The notes beneath the pieces are model-generated. The model was not told where the DNA came from. It ran no database searches and worked only from the letters and a program-made list of their open reading frames with translations. Shown here in pieces: positions 37,030 to 45,486 of a stretch of DNA of 64,000 bases. The DNA comes from Paraburkholderia phenazinium (GTDB lineage: Bacteria > Pseudomonadota > Gammaproteobacteria > Burkholderiales > Burkholderiaceae), in the NCBI RefSeq assembly GCF_900141745.1, contig NZ_FSRM01000002.1, forward strand, positions 1,612,001-1,676,000. The letters run 5' to 3'. Positions within the stretch are counted from its first letter, which is position 1. Each line of letters opens with the position of its first letter. Made by a program: the position numbers and the translations under genes.

Positions 37030-38508
37030 TCAGCGCAATATGAACGGGTTTGTCGTCTTGACGCCGCTGTTGATCCAGACACTCTTGGTTTGTAGGTATT
37101 CCCTGATCGCGTCGATACCGTTCTCACGGCCCAGACCGGACTCTTTGTATCCCCCAAATGGCGACATGTAGCTGACAGCGCGATAAGTGTTCACCCACAC
37201 GATGCCAGCTTGAATCTTCTCTGACATGCGAATTGAGCGACCGATGTCTTTTGTCCATACCCCCGAACCCAAGCCGAAACGGACGTCGTTTGCGATCGAA
37301 ACGGCCTCGTCCTCGTTCTTGAACTTGATAACAGAGAGAATCGGGCCAAAGACTTCTTCCTGTGCAATGCGCATACTGTTGCTGACATTTCCGAAAATGG
37401 TAGGCTCAACGAACCATCCATTCCCACATTCAGGCGCGGTGCCCGGCTTGCCGCCCAGCAGCAGTGTCGCACCATCCTGCTTTGCTATATCGATATAGGA
37501 GAGGACTTTCTTATACTGCGGTCGAGTGGTCACGGGGCCAACTTGTGTATCCGGGCTTGACGGATCCCCCATTCGCGCAGTGCGAGCGAGGGTCAGCAGC
37601 CTATCTACAAATTCGTCGTAAATGCTTTCCTGAACAAGAAGACGTGATCCAGCGATGCACGTCTGACCCGTTGCCGCGAAGATGCCGGACACCGCACCGT
37701 TCACAGCATCTTCGAGGTCCGCATCCTCGAATACGATATTCGGAGATTTACCGCCGAGTTCAAGGCTGACGTGCTTGAACTGACGTGCCGCTGCTTCGTT
37801 AACGGCTCTGCCGGTCGTCTCGGCACCGGTGAACGTGATTTTCTTGACCAGCGGATGTTCGACCAGGGGGGCTCCGACATCGGCGCCAAAGCCGGTGACG
37901 ACGTTGATTACTCCCGGCGGAAAACCAGCTTCCTCGAACAGCTTCGCAAATTCAATCGTTGAGACGGATGTGAATTCCGATGGCTTGATGACAACAGTGC
38001 AGCCCGCAGCAAGTGCGGGAGCGATTTTCCAGGATGCCAAAAGGAGAGGCGAGTTCCATGGCGTGATGGCGGCAACCACGCCCAGAGGTTCATGACGAGT
38101 AAAGTTGAAAAAGCCCTTTTTATCGAGCGGAATAACGCTTCCCTGAATCTTGTCGGCGAGGCCGCCAAAGTAATAGTACCACTGCGGGATGTACTGGCAT
38201 TGGGCATACATCTCGGCCATGAGTTTGCCGTTATCGCGTACCTCAAGTTCGGCGAGCCGCCTGGCGTCGCGTGCGATCAGGTCACCAACACGGTGTAGCA
38301 GCATGCCTCGTTGACTTGCAGACATTTGCGCCCATGGCCCTGAGACGAATGCGGCGTGAGCCGCATTCACGGCATGATCGACATCAGTGCGGCTTCCTCT
38401 GGCGACCTCTGCCCAGGCTTCACCTGTAAAGGGGTTTTCTGTTTCGAACCATTCGCCGTTCACCGAAGCGCGGGACTCACCATTGATGTACATTTGGTAA
38501 CGTTGCAT
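37030..38508 (-). CDS. NAD(P)-dependent aldehyde dehydrogenase
   Basis: 492 aa, standard length. Motifs: ITPWNSPLLLASWKIAPALAAG (proline-tryptophan-asparagine cofactor loop), FTGAETTGRAV, catalytic Glu in SLELGGKSPNI (about 260), catalytic Cys in GQTCIAGSRLL (about 295), and EEVFGPILSVI. Cytoplasmic oxidation of an aldehyde to an acid. Likely the last gene of the minus-strand operon running from the SDR at 43798 through CoA-transferase, acyl-CoA dehydrogenases and enoyl-CoA hydratase, 103 bp after the latter. ATG 38508 has GGAGAAG upstream. Confidence 0.92.
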   Translation of the reverse strand: MQRYQMYINGESRASVNGEWFETENPFTGEAWAEVARGSRTDVDHAVNAAHAAFVSGPWAQMSASQRGMLLHRVGDLIARDARRLAELEVRDNGKLMAEMYAQCQYIPQWYYYFGGLADKIQGSVIPLDKKGFFNFTRHEPLGVVAAITPWNSPLLLASWKIAPALAAGCTVVIKPSEFTSVSTIEFAKLFEEAGFPPGVINVVTGFGADVGAPLVEHPLVKKITFTGAETTGRAVNEAAARQFKHVSLELGGKSPNIVFEDADLEDAVNGAVSGIFAATGQTCIAGSRLLVQESIYDEFVDRLLTLARTARMGDPSSPDTQVGPVTTRPQYKKVLSYIDIAKQDGATLLLGGKPGTAPECGNGWFVEPTIFGNVSNSMRIAQEEVFGPILSVIKFKNEDEAVSIANDVRFGLGSGVWTKDIGRSIRMSEKIQAGIVWVNTYRAVSYMSPFGGYKESGLGRENGIDAIREYLQTKSVWINSGVKTTNPFILR

Positions 38509-38611
38509 AACTTCTTCTCCGTATGAGATGGCCCCTTGCTCAGTGTGTCGTCGCGGGGACTTAGCGATAGTAAATTTGCACTTGGCGGTTATTTCTCGGC
38601 GTACGCAGAGG

Positions 38612-39412
38612 TCACTCCGGGAATCGAGGGGCGCGTTTCTCGATGAACGCCGTCACTGCCTCGCGGTGCTCCGGTGACTTGTGCGCCAGGGCCTGCATAG
38701 TCGCCGACATTTCGAGTATCGTATCCAGTCCACTATCTTGACTTTCGCGCATCAGCCGTTTGGTCATTCGCAGCGTTGCCCCGGGGTGGCGAACGATTCG
38801 GGCAGCAAGCTTTTGGGCCGCTTCCAGCAGGTCCTCCGATGAAACGACCTGAGAAACGAGGCCAATCCGTAGTGCCTCATCGGCGCTGAGCATGTCGCCA
38901 GTGAAAGCCATTTCGGCCGCGCGAGAACGACCGATAGTTCGGGTCAACAACCATGCACCGCCATCCCCCGGAACAATTCCGACCTTGATGAAGCTCTCGG
39001 CGAAAGTTGCTCTCTCCGAAGCGATGCGGATATCGCACATACAACTAAGGTCGCAGCCAGCACCAATGGCTGGGCCGTTCACTGCGGCAATGGTTGGGAC
39101 ATCCAGACCGTAGATGGCACGCGTGAGGCGCTGTATTCCGGTGCGATACTCGATTGCGATCTGCGCTTGAGTGAGCTCGTCATCGAAATATCGCCGCATG
39201 TCCTTGAGGTTACCCCCGGAACAGAACATACCGTTATATCCGGTAATGATGACTGCCCGTATGGACACGTCGCTGTTGATCCGATCGCATTCAGCAAGAA
39301 ACTCCGGTATGGCCGTATTGCCCGTGAGCGCGTTGCGCGTGTCTGGCGCATTCATTGCCAAGGTAAGCACTGCACCGTCGCGTGTGACTTCAAGAAAGTT
39401 GGTCATGGTCAT
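38612..39412 (-). CDS. Enoyl-CoA hydratase/isomerase family protein
   Basis: 266 aa. Crotonase-fold motifs: GYNGMFCSGGNLKDM (oxyanion loop 1), VPTIAAVNGPAIGAGCDLSC (oxyanion loop 2), SFIKVGIVPGDGGAWLLTR with the catalytic-face acid region. It hydrates or isomerises an unsaturated acyl-CoA, logically acting after the acyl-CoA dehydrogenases encoded directly upstream. Start ATG 39412 overlaps the stop of the preceding gene (TTATGA), indicating translational coupling. Confidence 0.9.
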   Translation of the reverse strand: MTMTNFLEVTRDGAVLTLAMNAPDTRNALTGNTAIPEFLAECDRINSDVSIRAVIITGYNGMFCSGGNLKDMRRYFDDELTQAQIAIEYRTGIQRLTRAIYGLDVPTIAAVNGPAIGAGCDLSCMCDIRIASERATFAESFIKVGIVPGDGGAWLLTRTIGRSRAAEMAFTGDMLSADEALRIGLVSQVVSSEDLLEAAQKLAARIVRHPGATLRMTKRLMRESQDSGLDTILEMSATMQALAHKSPEHREAVTAFIEKRAPRFPE

Positions 39413-40434
39413 AACTCACTGGTTGAGTCGGCGTACGACGCACTGGGCGGAATTGCGTTTCGAACAAAATCGAGAGCAGAATCGTTGCCACCAAGCCAAG
39501 CCGCGCCGATCTCGGCATACCAGGCCGTTTCGGCTCCGAATGCGCGACGCCACGCGTGCAACCTGCGCGTGTATAGATTCAGGTCGTGTTCAGCCGTAAT
39601 GCCGATTGCTCCATGGACGGCGTGGGCGATACTGGCAGCAGTAGCTGCGGCCTGACTCGCGTAAGCTTTAGCTATTGCGACGCCGCTGGCGATTGGTGTC
39701 GCACTCGACGGAGAACACGCCAATCGGGAAGCCATTCGTGCTGCAAAGGTCAGTTCTGCCAATACACTGACCTGTTGCTGGATTGCCTGAAACTTGCCTA
39801 TGGGGCGACCGAACTGTGAGCGTTCGTTTGCATGGGAAATCGTCATTTCCAGCACTTTTTCCAGCGCGCCGGAGATCAACAGCGCGGTGACAGCGGCACC
39901 AGACATTCGCGTTCCGTTGCAGAAAAGAGGGATCGAGCGAGGCCGCTTTGACCACGTCGCCGACGCGTCGAGACTTCCCTCAATGCCGTCACTTTCGACA
40001 TCGGCGGCTTCAAGTGACCACAACTGGCAAAGCCCGCTTTCCTCCACCATGATCCATTCACTGACGTGACCGAACGGTACATTGTCACAATGGAACACGT
40101 CTCCGGTGTGCCTGACAGCGCTTGCCGCAATCGTAACGGGACCCGCGAGCGTCTCGAGGTTTTTGCGGTCGAGCAACGCACGCACGAGCATGGTGTACGC
40201 CAAAGGCACGGGAAGGGCATATCGGCCGCATGCAGCAATCAGTGGTGATGCATCGAGCAGCGATAGTCCGGCGCCGCCGGCGCTCTCGGGCACTAGCAGG
40301 TCTGCAAAGGCGCTCTCGGTCAGCGCTTCCCAGAGGCCGGAAAAGCTTTCTCCTGACTCGATTTGCCGGACGGTACTTGCCGGGCACTCGCCCGCGAGAA
40401 GGCGATCAAATGAGTCTGCAAAAATATCGTTCAT
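39409..40434 (-). CDS. Acyl-CoA dehydrogenase-like protein (short second subunit)
   Basis: 341 aa from ATG 40434 with GGAAGGAG upstream; the longer frame overlaps the previous gene. It has the acyl-CoA dehydrogenase fold but diverged: VPESAGGAGLSLLDAS, ISGALEKVLEMTISHANERSQFG-type helix with FGRPIGKFQAIQQQ, AHAVHGAIGITAEHDLNLY. Pairs of adjacent ACAD genes, one short, often form heteromeric enzymes (as in steroid side-chain and other CoA pathways). Partner at 41623, 22 bp upstream. Electrons would go to the ETF encoded at 50637-52338. Confidence 0.85.
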   Translation of the reverse strand: MNDIFADSFDRLLAGECPASTVRQIESGESFSGLWEALTESAFADLLVPESAGGAGLSLLDASPLIAACGRYALPVPLAYTMLVRALLDRKNLETLAGPVTIAASAVRHTGDVFHCDNVPFGHVSEWIMVEESGLCQLWSLEAADVESDGIEGSLDASATWSKRPRSIPLFCNGTRMSGAAVTALLISGALEKVLEMTISHANERSQFGRPIGKFQAIQQQVSVLAELTFAARMASRLACSPSSATPIASGVAIAKAYASQAAATAASIAHAVHGAIGITAEHDLNLYTRRLHAWRRAFGAETAWYAEIGAAWLGGNDSALDFVRNAIPPSASYADSTSEL

Positions 40435-40456
40435 GCGAGGTCTCCTTCCGGCAGAT

Positions 40457-41623
40457 TTAGCGCAGACCCAAACCACGGGCAATCATTCCGCGCAAAATCT
40501 CGCGCGTACCGCCCCGGAGAGAGAACGAGGGCGCGACGTGTGTGATGTATGCGAGTGTCTGAAGCAACTCCGGGGATGGCGGCCCGTCGTGTCCGGTTCT
40601 GCTGTCTACTGCCGACACGAGGTCGGCGATCACAGCGGGCACTAGCTGTTCGAACTCCGTGCCGAGGTCTTTCGTCAACGCGGCCACGGTCGCCGGACTT
40701 TCACCTGCCTGAAGTTTCGCGACGATTGAAATGGACATTGCCCGAAGCGTGACAAGCGAACTCAGAAGTCGGCCTGCTGCGACGTATTCGAGACGATCGA
40801 TTGCTCCACACCGCCGCAGATAGCTAGCCCACTCATTCAGCAGCACGATGCTGGAATAGATCCGTTCAGGACCGCTGCGCTCAAAGGCCAGTTCGGCGGT
40901 CACCTGTCGCCACCCATCCCCTTCTGTTCCAATGAGGGCGTCTCCGCCAAGATGCACATCGTCGAAAAACACTTCACAGAAGTGGCTGTCGCCTGTTAGA
41001 TCCCTGATTGGCCGCACGACCACCCCTGGAAGCGAAAGATCGACAATGAGCTGCGAAAGACCTTTCTGGCGGTCCTCCGGCGATCCCGAGGTCCGCACTA
41101 GTGCGATCATGTAATGTGATCGATGCGCCTGCGTTGTCCAGATTTTTTGCCCAGATAGAATCCAGCCGTCACTCGTGCGGCGTGCCTGGGTACGGACACT
41201 CGCCAAATCGGATCCAACATTGGGCTCGCTCATGCCGATGCAAAAGAACGCTTCGCCTCGGCTAATGCGGGGCAGATAAAATTGCTTCTGGGCTTCAGTT
41301 CCGTACGACAAGATGAGCGGGCCGCTTTGACGGTCGGCAATCCAGTGGGCACCGACCGGTGCCCCCGCGTTAAGTAGTTCTTCTACAAGAACAAAGCGAG
41401 AAAATGCACCCAGTTCTGCGCTTCCGTAGCTGCGCGGCAACGTTAAACCGAGCCAGCCACGGCGGCCCAAGGCTCGACTAAATTCTGCGGAGAAGCCCAT
41501 CCAAGAGCGGGCACGTTGGTTCGCCGGAACATTCATGAGGTGCTCGGCCAGGAAGGCGCGAACCTCGCTGCGTAAGGCTTCCGCTTCGTCCGGGAGACAG
41601 ACATAGTCAAGTGATTCGATCAT
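40457..41623 (-). CDS. Acyl-CoA dehydrogenase
   Basis: 388 aa. N-terminal helical domain, then FFCIGMSEPNVGSDLASVRT and GWILSGQKIWTTQAHRSHYM (FAD- and substrate-binding middle domain), LAFERSGPERIYSS, and C-terminal FSLRGGTREILRGMIARGLGL. Oxidises an acyl-CoA to its 2-enoyl form with FAD. The neighbour at 40434 is a divergent paralogue. Preceded by a family III CoA-transferase that would activate the acid. ATG 41623 lies 27 bp after the CoA-transferase stop. Confidence 0.92.
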   Translation of the reverse strand: MIESLDYVCLPDEAEALRSEVRAFLAEHLMNVPANQRARSWMGFSAEFSRALGRRGWLGLTLPRSYGSAELGAFSRFVLVEELLNAGAPVGAHWIADRQSGPLILSYGTEAQKQFYLPRISRGEAFFCIGMSEPNVGSDLASVRTQARRTSDGWILSGQKIWTTQAHRSHYMIALVRTSGSPEDRQKGLSQLIVDLSLPGVVVRPIRDLTGDSHFCEVFFDDVHLGGDALIGTEGDGWRQVTAELAFERSGPERIYSSIVLLNEWASYLRRCGAIDRLEYVAAGRLLSSLVTLRAMSISIVAKLQAGESPATVAALTKDLGTEFEQLVPAVIADLVSAVDSRTGHDGPPSPELLQTLAYITHVAPSFSLRGGTREILRGMIARGLGLR

Positions 41624-41650
41624 GGTTTCACCGTCGGGTTTGGATAGTCC

Positions 41651-42874
41651 TCAGATAACGTTTTCGGAGGTGAGACGGGCCAGCACTTCAGGGGTGAGAT
41701 TGAGGACCGTTGAAAGCACGTCGTTGGTGTGCTCGCCCAGGAGGGGCGGGGGCAACCGATATTCCACGGGCGTGTCCGACAGCCGCACCGGGCTGGCAAG
41801 GAGGGGGAGAGGCCCCGCCTGGGTATGCTCCATTTCGATTTTGAGGTTGCGGTGGATGACCTGAGGATCGCGGAATACGCGATCAAGCGTGTTGACGGGT
41901 CCACTTGGCACACCAGTCGATTCGAGTTGGGCGAGCCAGGTGTCTGTCGTACGTTGAACGGTAATGTCGCGCAGGGTCTGGACTAGCTCGTTGCGATTCG
42001 CGACGCGAGCGGCGTTAGACGCGAAGCGACTGTCGGACAGCAGTTCCGGCCGTTCAAGCACCGCACAGAGCTTTGCAAACTGGGTGTCGTTACCGATAGC
42101 CAGGATCATGTTCCCATCGGCAGTCGGAAAGTCCTGGTAGGGAACTACGTTCGGGTGAGCGTTGCCGAGGCGTCCTGGAATGACACCGCCATGAAGGTAG
42201 TTCATAGCCTGATTAGCGAGGCAGGCCACCTGGACATCGAGCAGACTCATGTCGATGTGCTGACCGCGACCCGTGCCGCTCCGGGCGGCAAGTGCACCCA
42301 AGATTGCGATGGCTGCATATAGCCCGGTCATAACATCCGTCAAAGCCACGCCGACCTTCATCGGGCCACCACCCGGCTCGCTATCGCCATGACCGGTGAT
42401 GCTCATCAGGCCACCCATGGCCTGGATCAGAAAGTCATAGCCTGGCCGAGGCGCGTAGGGGCCAGTTTGTCCAAAGCCAGTAATCGAGCAATAGATGAGA
42501 CGTGGATTAATAGCGCTTAGGGACGCGTAGTCGAGACCGTACTGCTTGAGGCCACCTACCTTGAAGTTCTCGATAACAATGTCCGATTTCGCTGCTAGTT
42601 GCCTCACAAGCTCCTGACCTTCGGGGCGGGTGAAGTCGATAGTGACGGACTTCTTGTTGCGATTCGTGCACATGAAATAGGCCGACTCTCGGGTCAGTTC
42701 GCCGTTTGCGTCCTTCACGTAAGGCGGCCCCCAAGTGCGCGTGTCATCACCAGTATTGGGACGCTCAACTTTGATGACTTCTGCACCCATGTCTCCAAGC
42801 GTCTGAGCCGCCCATGGACCCGCCAACACGCGCGACAGGTCTAATACTCTGATCTCAGACAATGCACTGGCCAT
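41651..42874 (-). CDS. CoA-transferase family III (CaiB/BaiF)
   Basis: 407 aa from ATG 42874 with GGAGGAG 5 nt upstream. Motifs: IRVLDLSRVLAGPWAAQTLGDMGAEVIKVE-type start in pieces, ENFKVGGLKQYGLDYASL, ITGFGQTGPYAPRPGYDFLIQ (catalytic Asp region: YDFLIQAMGG), PVNTLDRVFRDPQ. It transfers CoA between carboxylic acids (formyl-CoA or succinyl-CoA donors), activating the substrate for the acyl-CoA dehydrogenases downstream. It starts 153 bp after the SDR stop and has no visible promoter of the shared type, so it is probably transcribed from the SDR promoter. Confidence 0.92.
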   Translation of the reverse strand: MASALSEIRVLDLSRVLAGPWAAQTLGDMGAEVIKVERPNTGDDTRTWGPPYVKDANGELTRESAYFMCTNRNKKSVTIDFTRPEGQELVRQLAAKSDIVIENFKVGGLKQYGLDYASLSAINPRLIYCSITGFGQTGPYAPRPGYDFLIQAMGGLMSITGHGDSEPGGGPMKVGVALTDVMTGLYAAIAILGALAARSGTGRGQHIDMSLLDVQVACLANQAMNYLHGGVIPGRLGNAHPNVVPYQDFPTADGNMILAIGNDTQFAKLCAVLERPELLSDSRFASNAARVANRNELVQTLRDITVQRTTDTWLAQLESTGVPSGPVNTLDRVFRDPQVIHRNLKIEMEHTQAGPLPLLASPVRLSDTPVEYRLPPPLLGEHTNDVLSTVLNLTPEVLARLTSENVI

Positions 42875-43027
42875 TTTGTCTCCTCCGTCCTTCATACTCA
42901 GTATTGAAATTTTCTGCTTTGGCTGCGAGCTACCTGTTGCGTGGCTTCGGACATCATGGTGGCGCTCCCTTCCTGTCGGCAGACCGTCACGTCAACATGC
43001 GTGTCAGACGACAGTGTCTAGCCACTG

Positions 43028-43798
43028 TCAGCAGGTGTAGTTGAGACCCATACGGCCGCCATCTGCGAAGATGATTTGTCCGGTGATATAGGATGACTCA
43101 TCACTCGCGAGGAACACGGCGATCGAGGCCATTTCCTCCGGTTGGCCGAGCCTACCCATCGGTGTGCGTGACATGATCTTCGCCATGGCTTCTTCGGACG
43201 ACAACACGGTCGATCGCACGAGCTCAGTTTCGATGGTGCCAGGACCGATTGCATTCACGCGGATGCCATGAGGAGCTAGCGTGACCGCCATGTTTCTCGT
43301 CAGCTGGTTGATGCCGCCCTTCGAGACGTTGTAGACCAGGATGCTGGGAATCGTCATGACGGAATTGACCGAGGACATGTTGATGATCACCCCCGTGCTC
43401 TTATTGGCCAGAAGGTGGCGTGCCACTTCCTGACTCGCCACAAATGCCGATTTCAGATTGACGTTGAGCGTCCGGTCATATTCCTCTTCGGTGATGTCAA
43501 GCAGATCCTGCGGCGTTGCCACGCCTGCACTGTTAAGCAGAACATCGATGGTGCCCATCGTGTCAATAGCCGACTTCACCAGTTCCCGGACCTGTTTCGA
43601 ATCACCCGCATCTGACACGAAGAAGCTTGCCTTATAGCCGGCCTCCTGAAGTTTTTCAGCGAGCGCAAAGCCGGCCTGGGCGTTGATATCGGAGAAACAG
43701 ACTTCTGCTCCAGCAGCGGCAAATCGTTCTACACACGCCTTGGCAATGCCCTTCGCACCCGCAACCACGAGTGCCTTTCTACCTTCGAGGGATTTCAT
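43028..43798 (-). CDS. SDR-family oxidoreductase (paralogue of the 62325 gene)
   Basis: 256 aa from ATG 43798 with GGGAG upstream. Cofactor-binding GAKGIAKA (a modified TGxxxGxG: AGAKGIAKACVERF), NSAGVATPQ, Ser in NMSSVNSVMT, YNVSK catalytic pair, IGPGTIETELVR, and GGRMGLNYTC at the C-terminus. It is about 80% identical by eye to the 62325 product, and both have the same promoter layout. Probably an NAD-dependent alcohol dehydrogenase of the island's pathway. First gene of the operon that includes the CoA-transferase and acyl-CoA dehydrogenases. Confidence 0.9.
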   Translation of the reverse strand: MKSLEGRKALVVAGAKGIAKACVERFAAAGAEVCFSDINAQAGFALAEKLQEAGYKASFFVSDAGDSKQVRELVKSAIDTMGTIDVLLNSAGVATPQDLLDITEEEYDRTLNVNLKSAFVASQEVARHLLANKSTGVIINMSSVNSVMTIPSILVYNVSKGGINQLTRNMAVTLAPHGIRVNAIGPGTIETELVRSTVLSSEEAMAKIMSRTPMGRLGQPEEMASIAVFLASDESSYITGQIIFADGGRMGLNYTC

Positions 43799-43912
43799 CT
43801 TCGTGCTCCCGATTCGGTGAATTTTCCTGTCGCGGGCCGCGACGACTCGACTGGAGGTTCTCGGAGTCGTTGTCGCGAAAGTTTCTGGCAGAGAATATTT
43901 CGCAATGAATTT

Positions 43913-43976
43913 GTTCTCATGCGAGACTAATGGTCTGAATGGAGAACAGTCTATTTCACCCAATCAGGGATGTCAA
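43913..43976 (-). promoter_or_regulatory. Promoter P1 with tandem operators (SDR/CoA-transferase operon)
   Basis: On the minus strand: -35 TTGACA (43971-43976), 17-bp spacer, -10 TAGACT (43948-43953), then operator 1 GTTCTCCATTCAGACC (43932-43947) touching the -10, 3 nt, and operator 2 AGTCTCGCATGAGAAC (43913-43928). Operator starts are 19 bp apart. Sites placed downstream of -10 suggest repression. Gene start is at 43798, about 140 nt downstream. Confidence 0.75.
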
Positions 43977-44831
43977 CGCGCAAGAAATGTGCGGCGTCGA
44001 CGCGGGAAACGCGGGCACCCGATGTATGGTGGGGAGGAGTGCGAGACAAAGGACCACGACGAGACCGTGGGGCAGGGTCATTACCAGGGCGGGTAAACCG
44101 CAGGCGCGGGAGTCTGATAGCGGAAAAAGCGGTAGCGGGGTAGCTGTTGACGCACCGCTAGGGCATATCCAAAGCCAGCGTGTCCTGAAGGAAGCGGATA
44201 CGTAAGGAATGTCCAAGGAATATAAACACTCGGTTTTGAAGGATTCAAGCTGGCGTCTGCCGTCGTTGCCCACCGACGGTGTCCGGAAGTCGCGCAACCC
44301 GCGATGGATGCGCGTACCCGTCGCTAACCAAGCGTAGATCGCGGTTTCCGACACCTCTTGCCGCGATGTGGCTCTAGCGATGCAGTGCCTTTGCCCTAGG
44401 CGGCGATTGGTGTGGTTGACACCCGACGGCGATGTCTTTCGGTGGGAGCGGTTTGGATGCGTTCAGGATTGGGGATTTCATATCATGAAATTTATCGGCA
44501 TCTTGAATTATTACTTCGCACTCCTCTATAAATGCCACGCGCATATAGGTTGCCGAAAGTCGTTTTAGACGGGACTCTGGCGCCAGTCCGACAACCCCAC
44601 CGCGGCCCCTAACAAAAGCCAGACCAGGACTGTCCGGATCTCCGGGCATTGGTGCCTTGTTTTGTCAGTCGAATCGGCCCGCCGGGGTAGCGTGCCAGCC
44701 ACAACGCTGTCACGAGCGGCGCATCTATGTGCGCTCGAGTCGTATTCTAGGGGTATCCCCCTGACGCTGTATCTACCGCGAGGCCATATCGTCACAACGT
44801 TAGGGTTTGCGCTGACCTTTACAGAATTTAG
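43977..44831. other. Divergent intergenic region between P1 and P2
   Basis: About 850 bp without a recognised gene between the two divergently oriented promoters. No repeats, tRNA or IS pieces identified. Confidence 0.45.
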
Positions 44832-44904
44832 TTGTTTTCAGAAAAATTCCCCGCCTATAATTGAATTGTGGTCCGATATGAAACTTATGGTCCGAATACG
44901 GAAC
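44832..44904 (+). promoter_or_regulatory. Promoter P2 with tandem operators (hyu operon)
   Basis: -35 TTGTTT (44832-44837), 18-bp spacer, -10 TATAAT (44856-44861), 8 nt, operator 1 GGTCCGATATGAAACT (44870-44885), 3 nt, operator 2 GGTCCGAATACGGAAC (44889-44904); operator starts 19 bp apart. The leader from here to hyuA is about 600 nt and contains the small ORF at 45122. Confidence 0.75.
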
Positions 44905-45121
44905 ATCATCGTCGGTACTCACGAGGTAGGCCGCATCGTTCCGAGCTTGAGCTTGAGCCCGCGCTTTCCATTGACCATCAGGCTATTCGAGGGATTCGCA
45001 AAATGTCCGAGTTCTCGCAATTCCGCAGGCGACTTTTGGTCGTTGGCGTCGCGTTATCAGCGCACTCCGATACGTAAGTTTCCTGCCCCGAGTTGAAAAT
45101 TGGCAGTTGAAGGAGACGAAG

Positions 45122-45361
45122 GTGAATGTAGCAGCGAGATCATTGCGTTTGCAGGTCGAGAAATGGCTTGTGCCGACTCTTTCGACACCGGTTCGGGTGA
45201 CCCGATTCAGTCGCACGCGCTCGAATCAGAGGTGCTATGTGCGTGTCGAAATACTCCGACCTGCAGGCTCGGTTGGACTCTTTTTTTTCAGGCACGACGA
45301 CGGCGCATGGTGTGTGTTCCCGCCTGAGACCGGACGCGTGGCGATGCGCTCGGCGCCATGA
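45122..45361 (+). CDS. Small hypothetical protein in the hyu operon leader
   Basis: 79 aa from GTG 45122, preferred because AAGGAG (45110-45115) lies 6 nt upstream; a TTG at 45107 would place the start inside that site. The product is basic and rich in Arg/Val, with RLQVEKWLVPTL, VTRFSRTRSNQRCYVRVE, and an aromatic patch GLFFFRHDDGAWCVFPP. No signal peptide or membrane segment. I do not recognise a family; the FFFRHDDGAWCVFPP stretch looks structured rather than random. It is downstream of P2 and 125 bp before hyuA, so probably the first gene of that operon. Confidence 0.55.
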   Translation: MNVAARSLRLQVEKWLVPTLSTPVRVTRFSRTRSNQRCYVRVEILRPAGSVGLFFFRHDDGAWCVFPPETGRVAMRSAP

Positions 45362-45486
45362 GCTATCCGGTAGCGGTGACTGTACGACATGCATTCGCGT
45401 GGTGGTTCTCGAAGCCAGTATTGACGTGAGTACATGCGCTTCAATCGCGAGCTTTTGAGAGTCAGCCAACCTATTAAGGGCATTAC

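Noticed and set aside
42875..43027. Possible sixth tandem-operator promoter before the CoA-transferase
   Set aside because: The 153-bp gap was checked and contains no pair of 16-mers with 19-bp spacing, so read-through from P1 is the simpler view.
44374..44649. 91-codon minus-strand frame between P1 and P2
   Set aside because: No ribosome site or recognisable domain; lies in the divergent promoter region.
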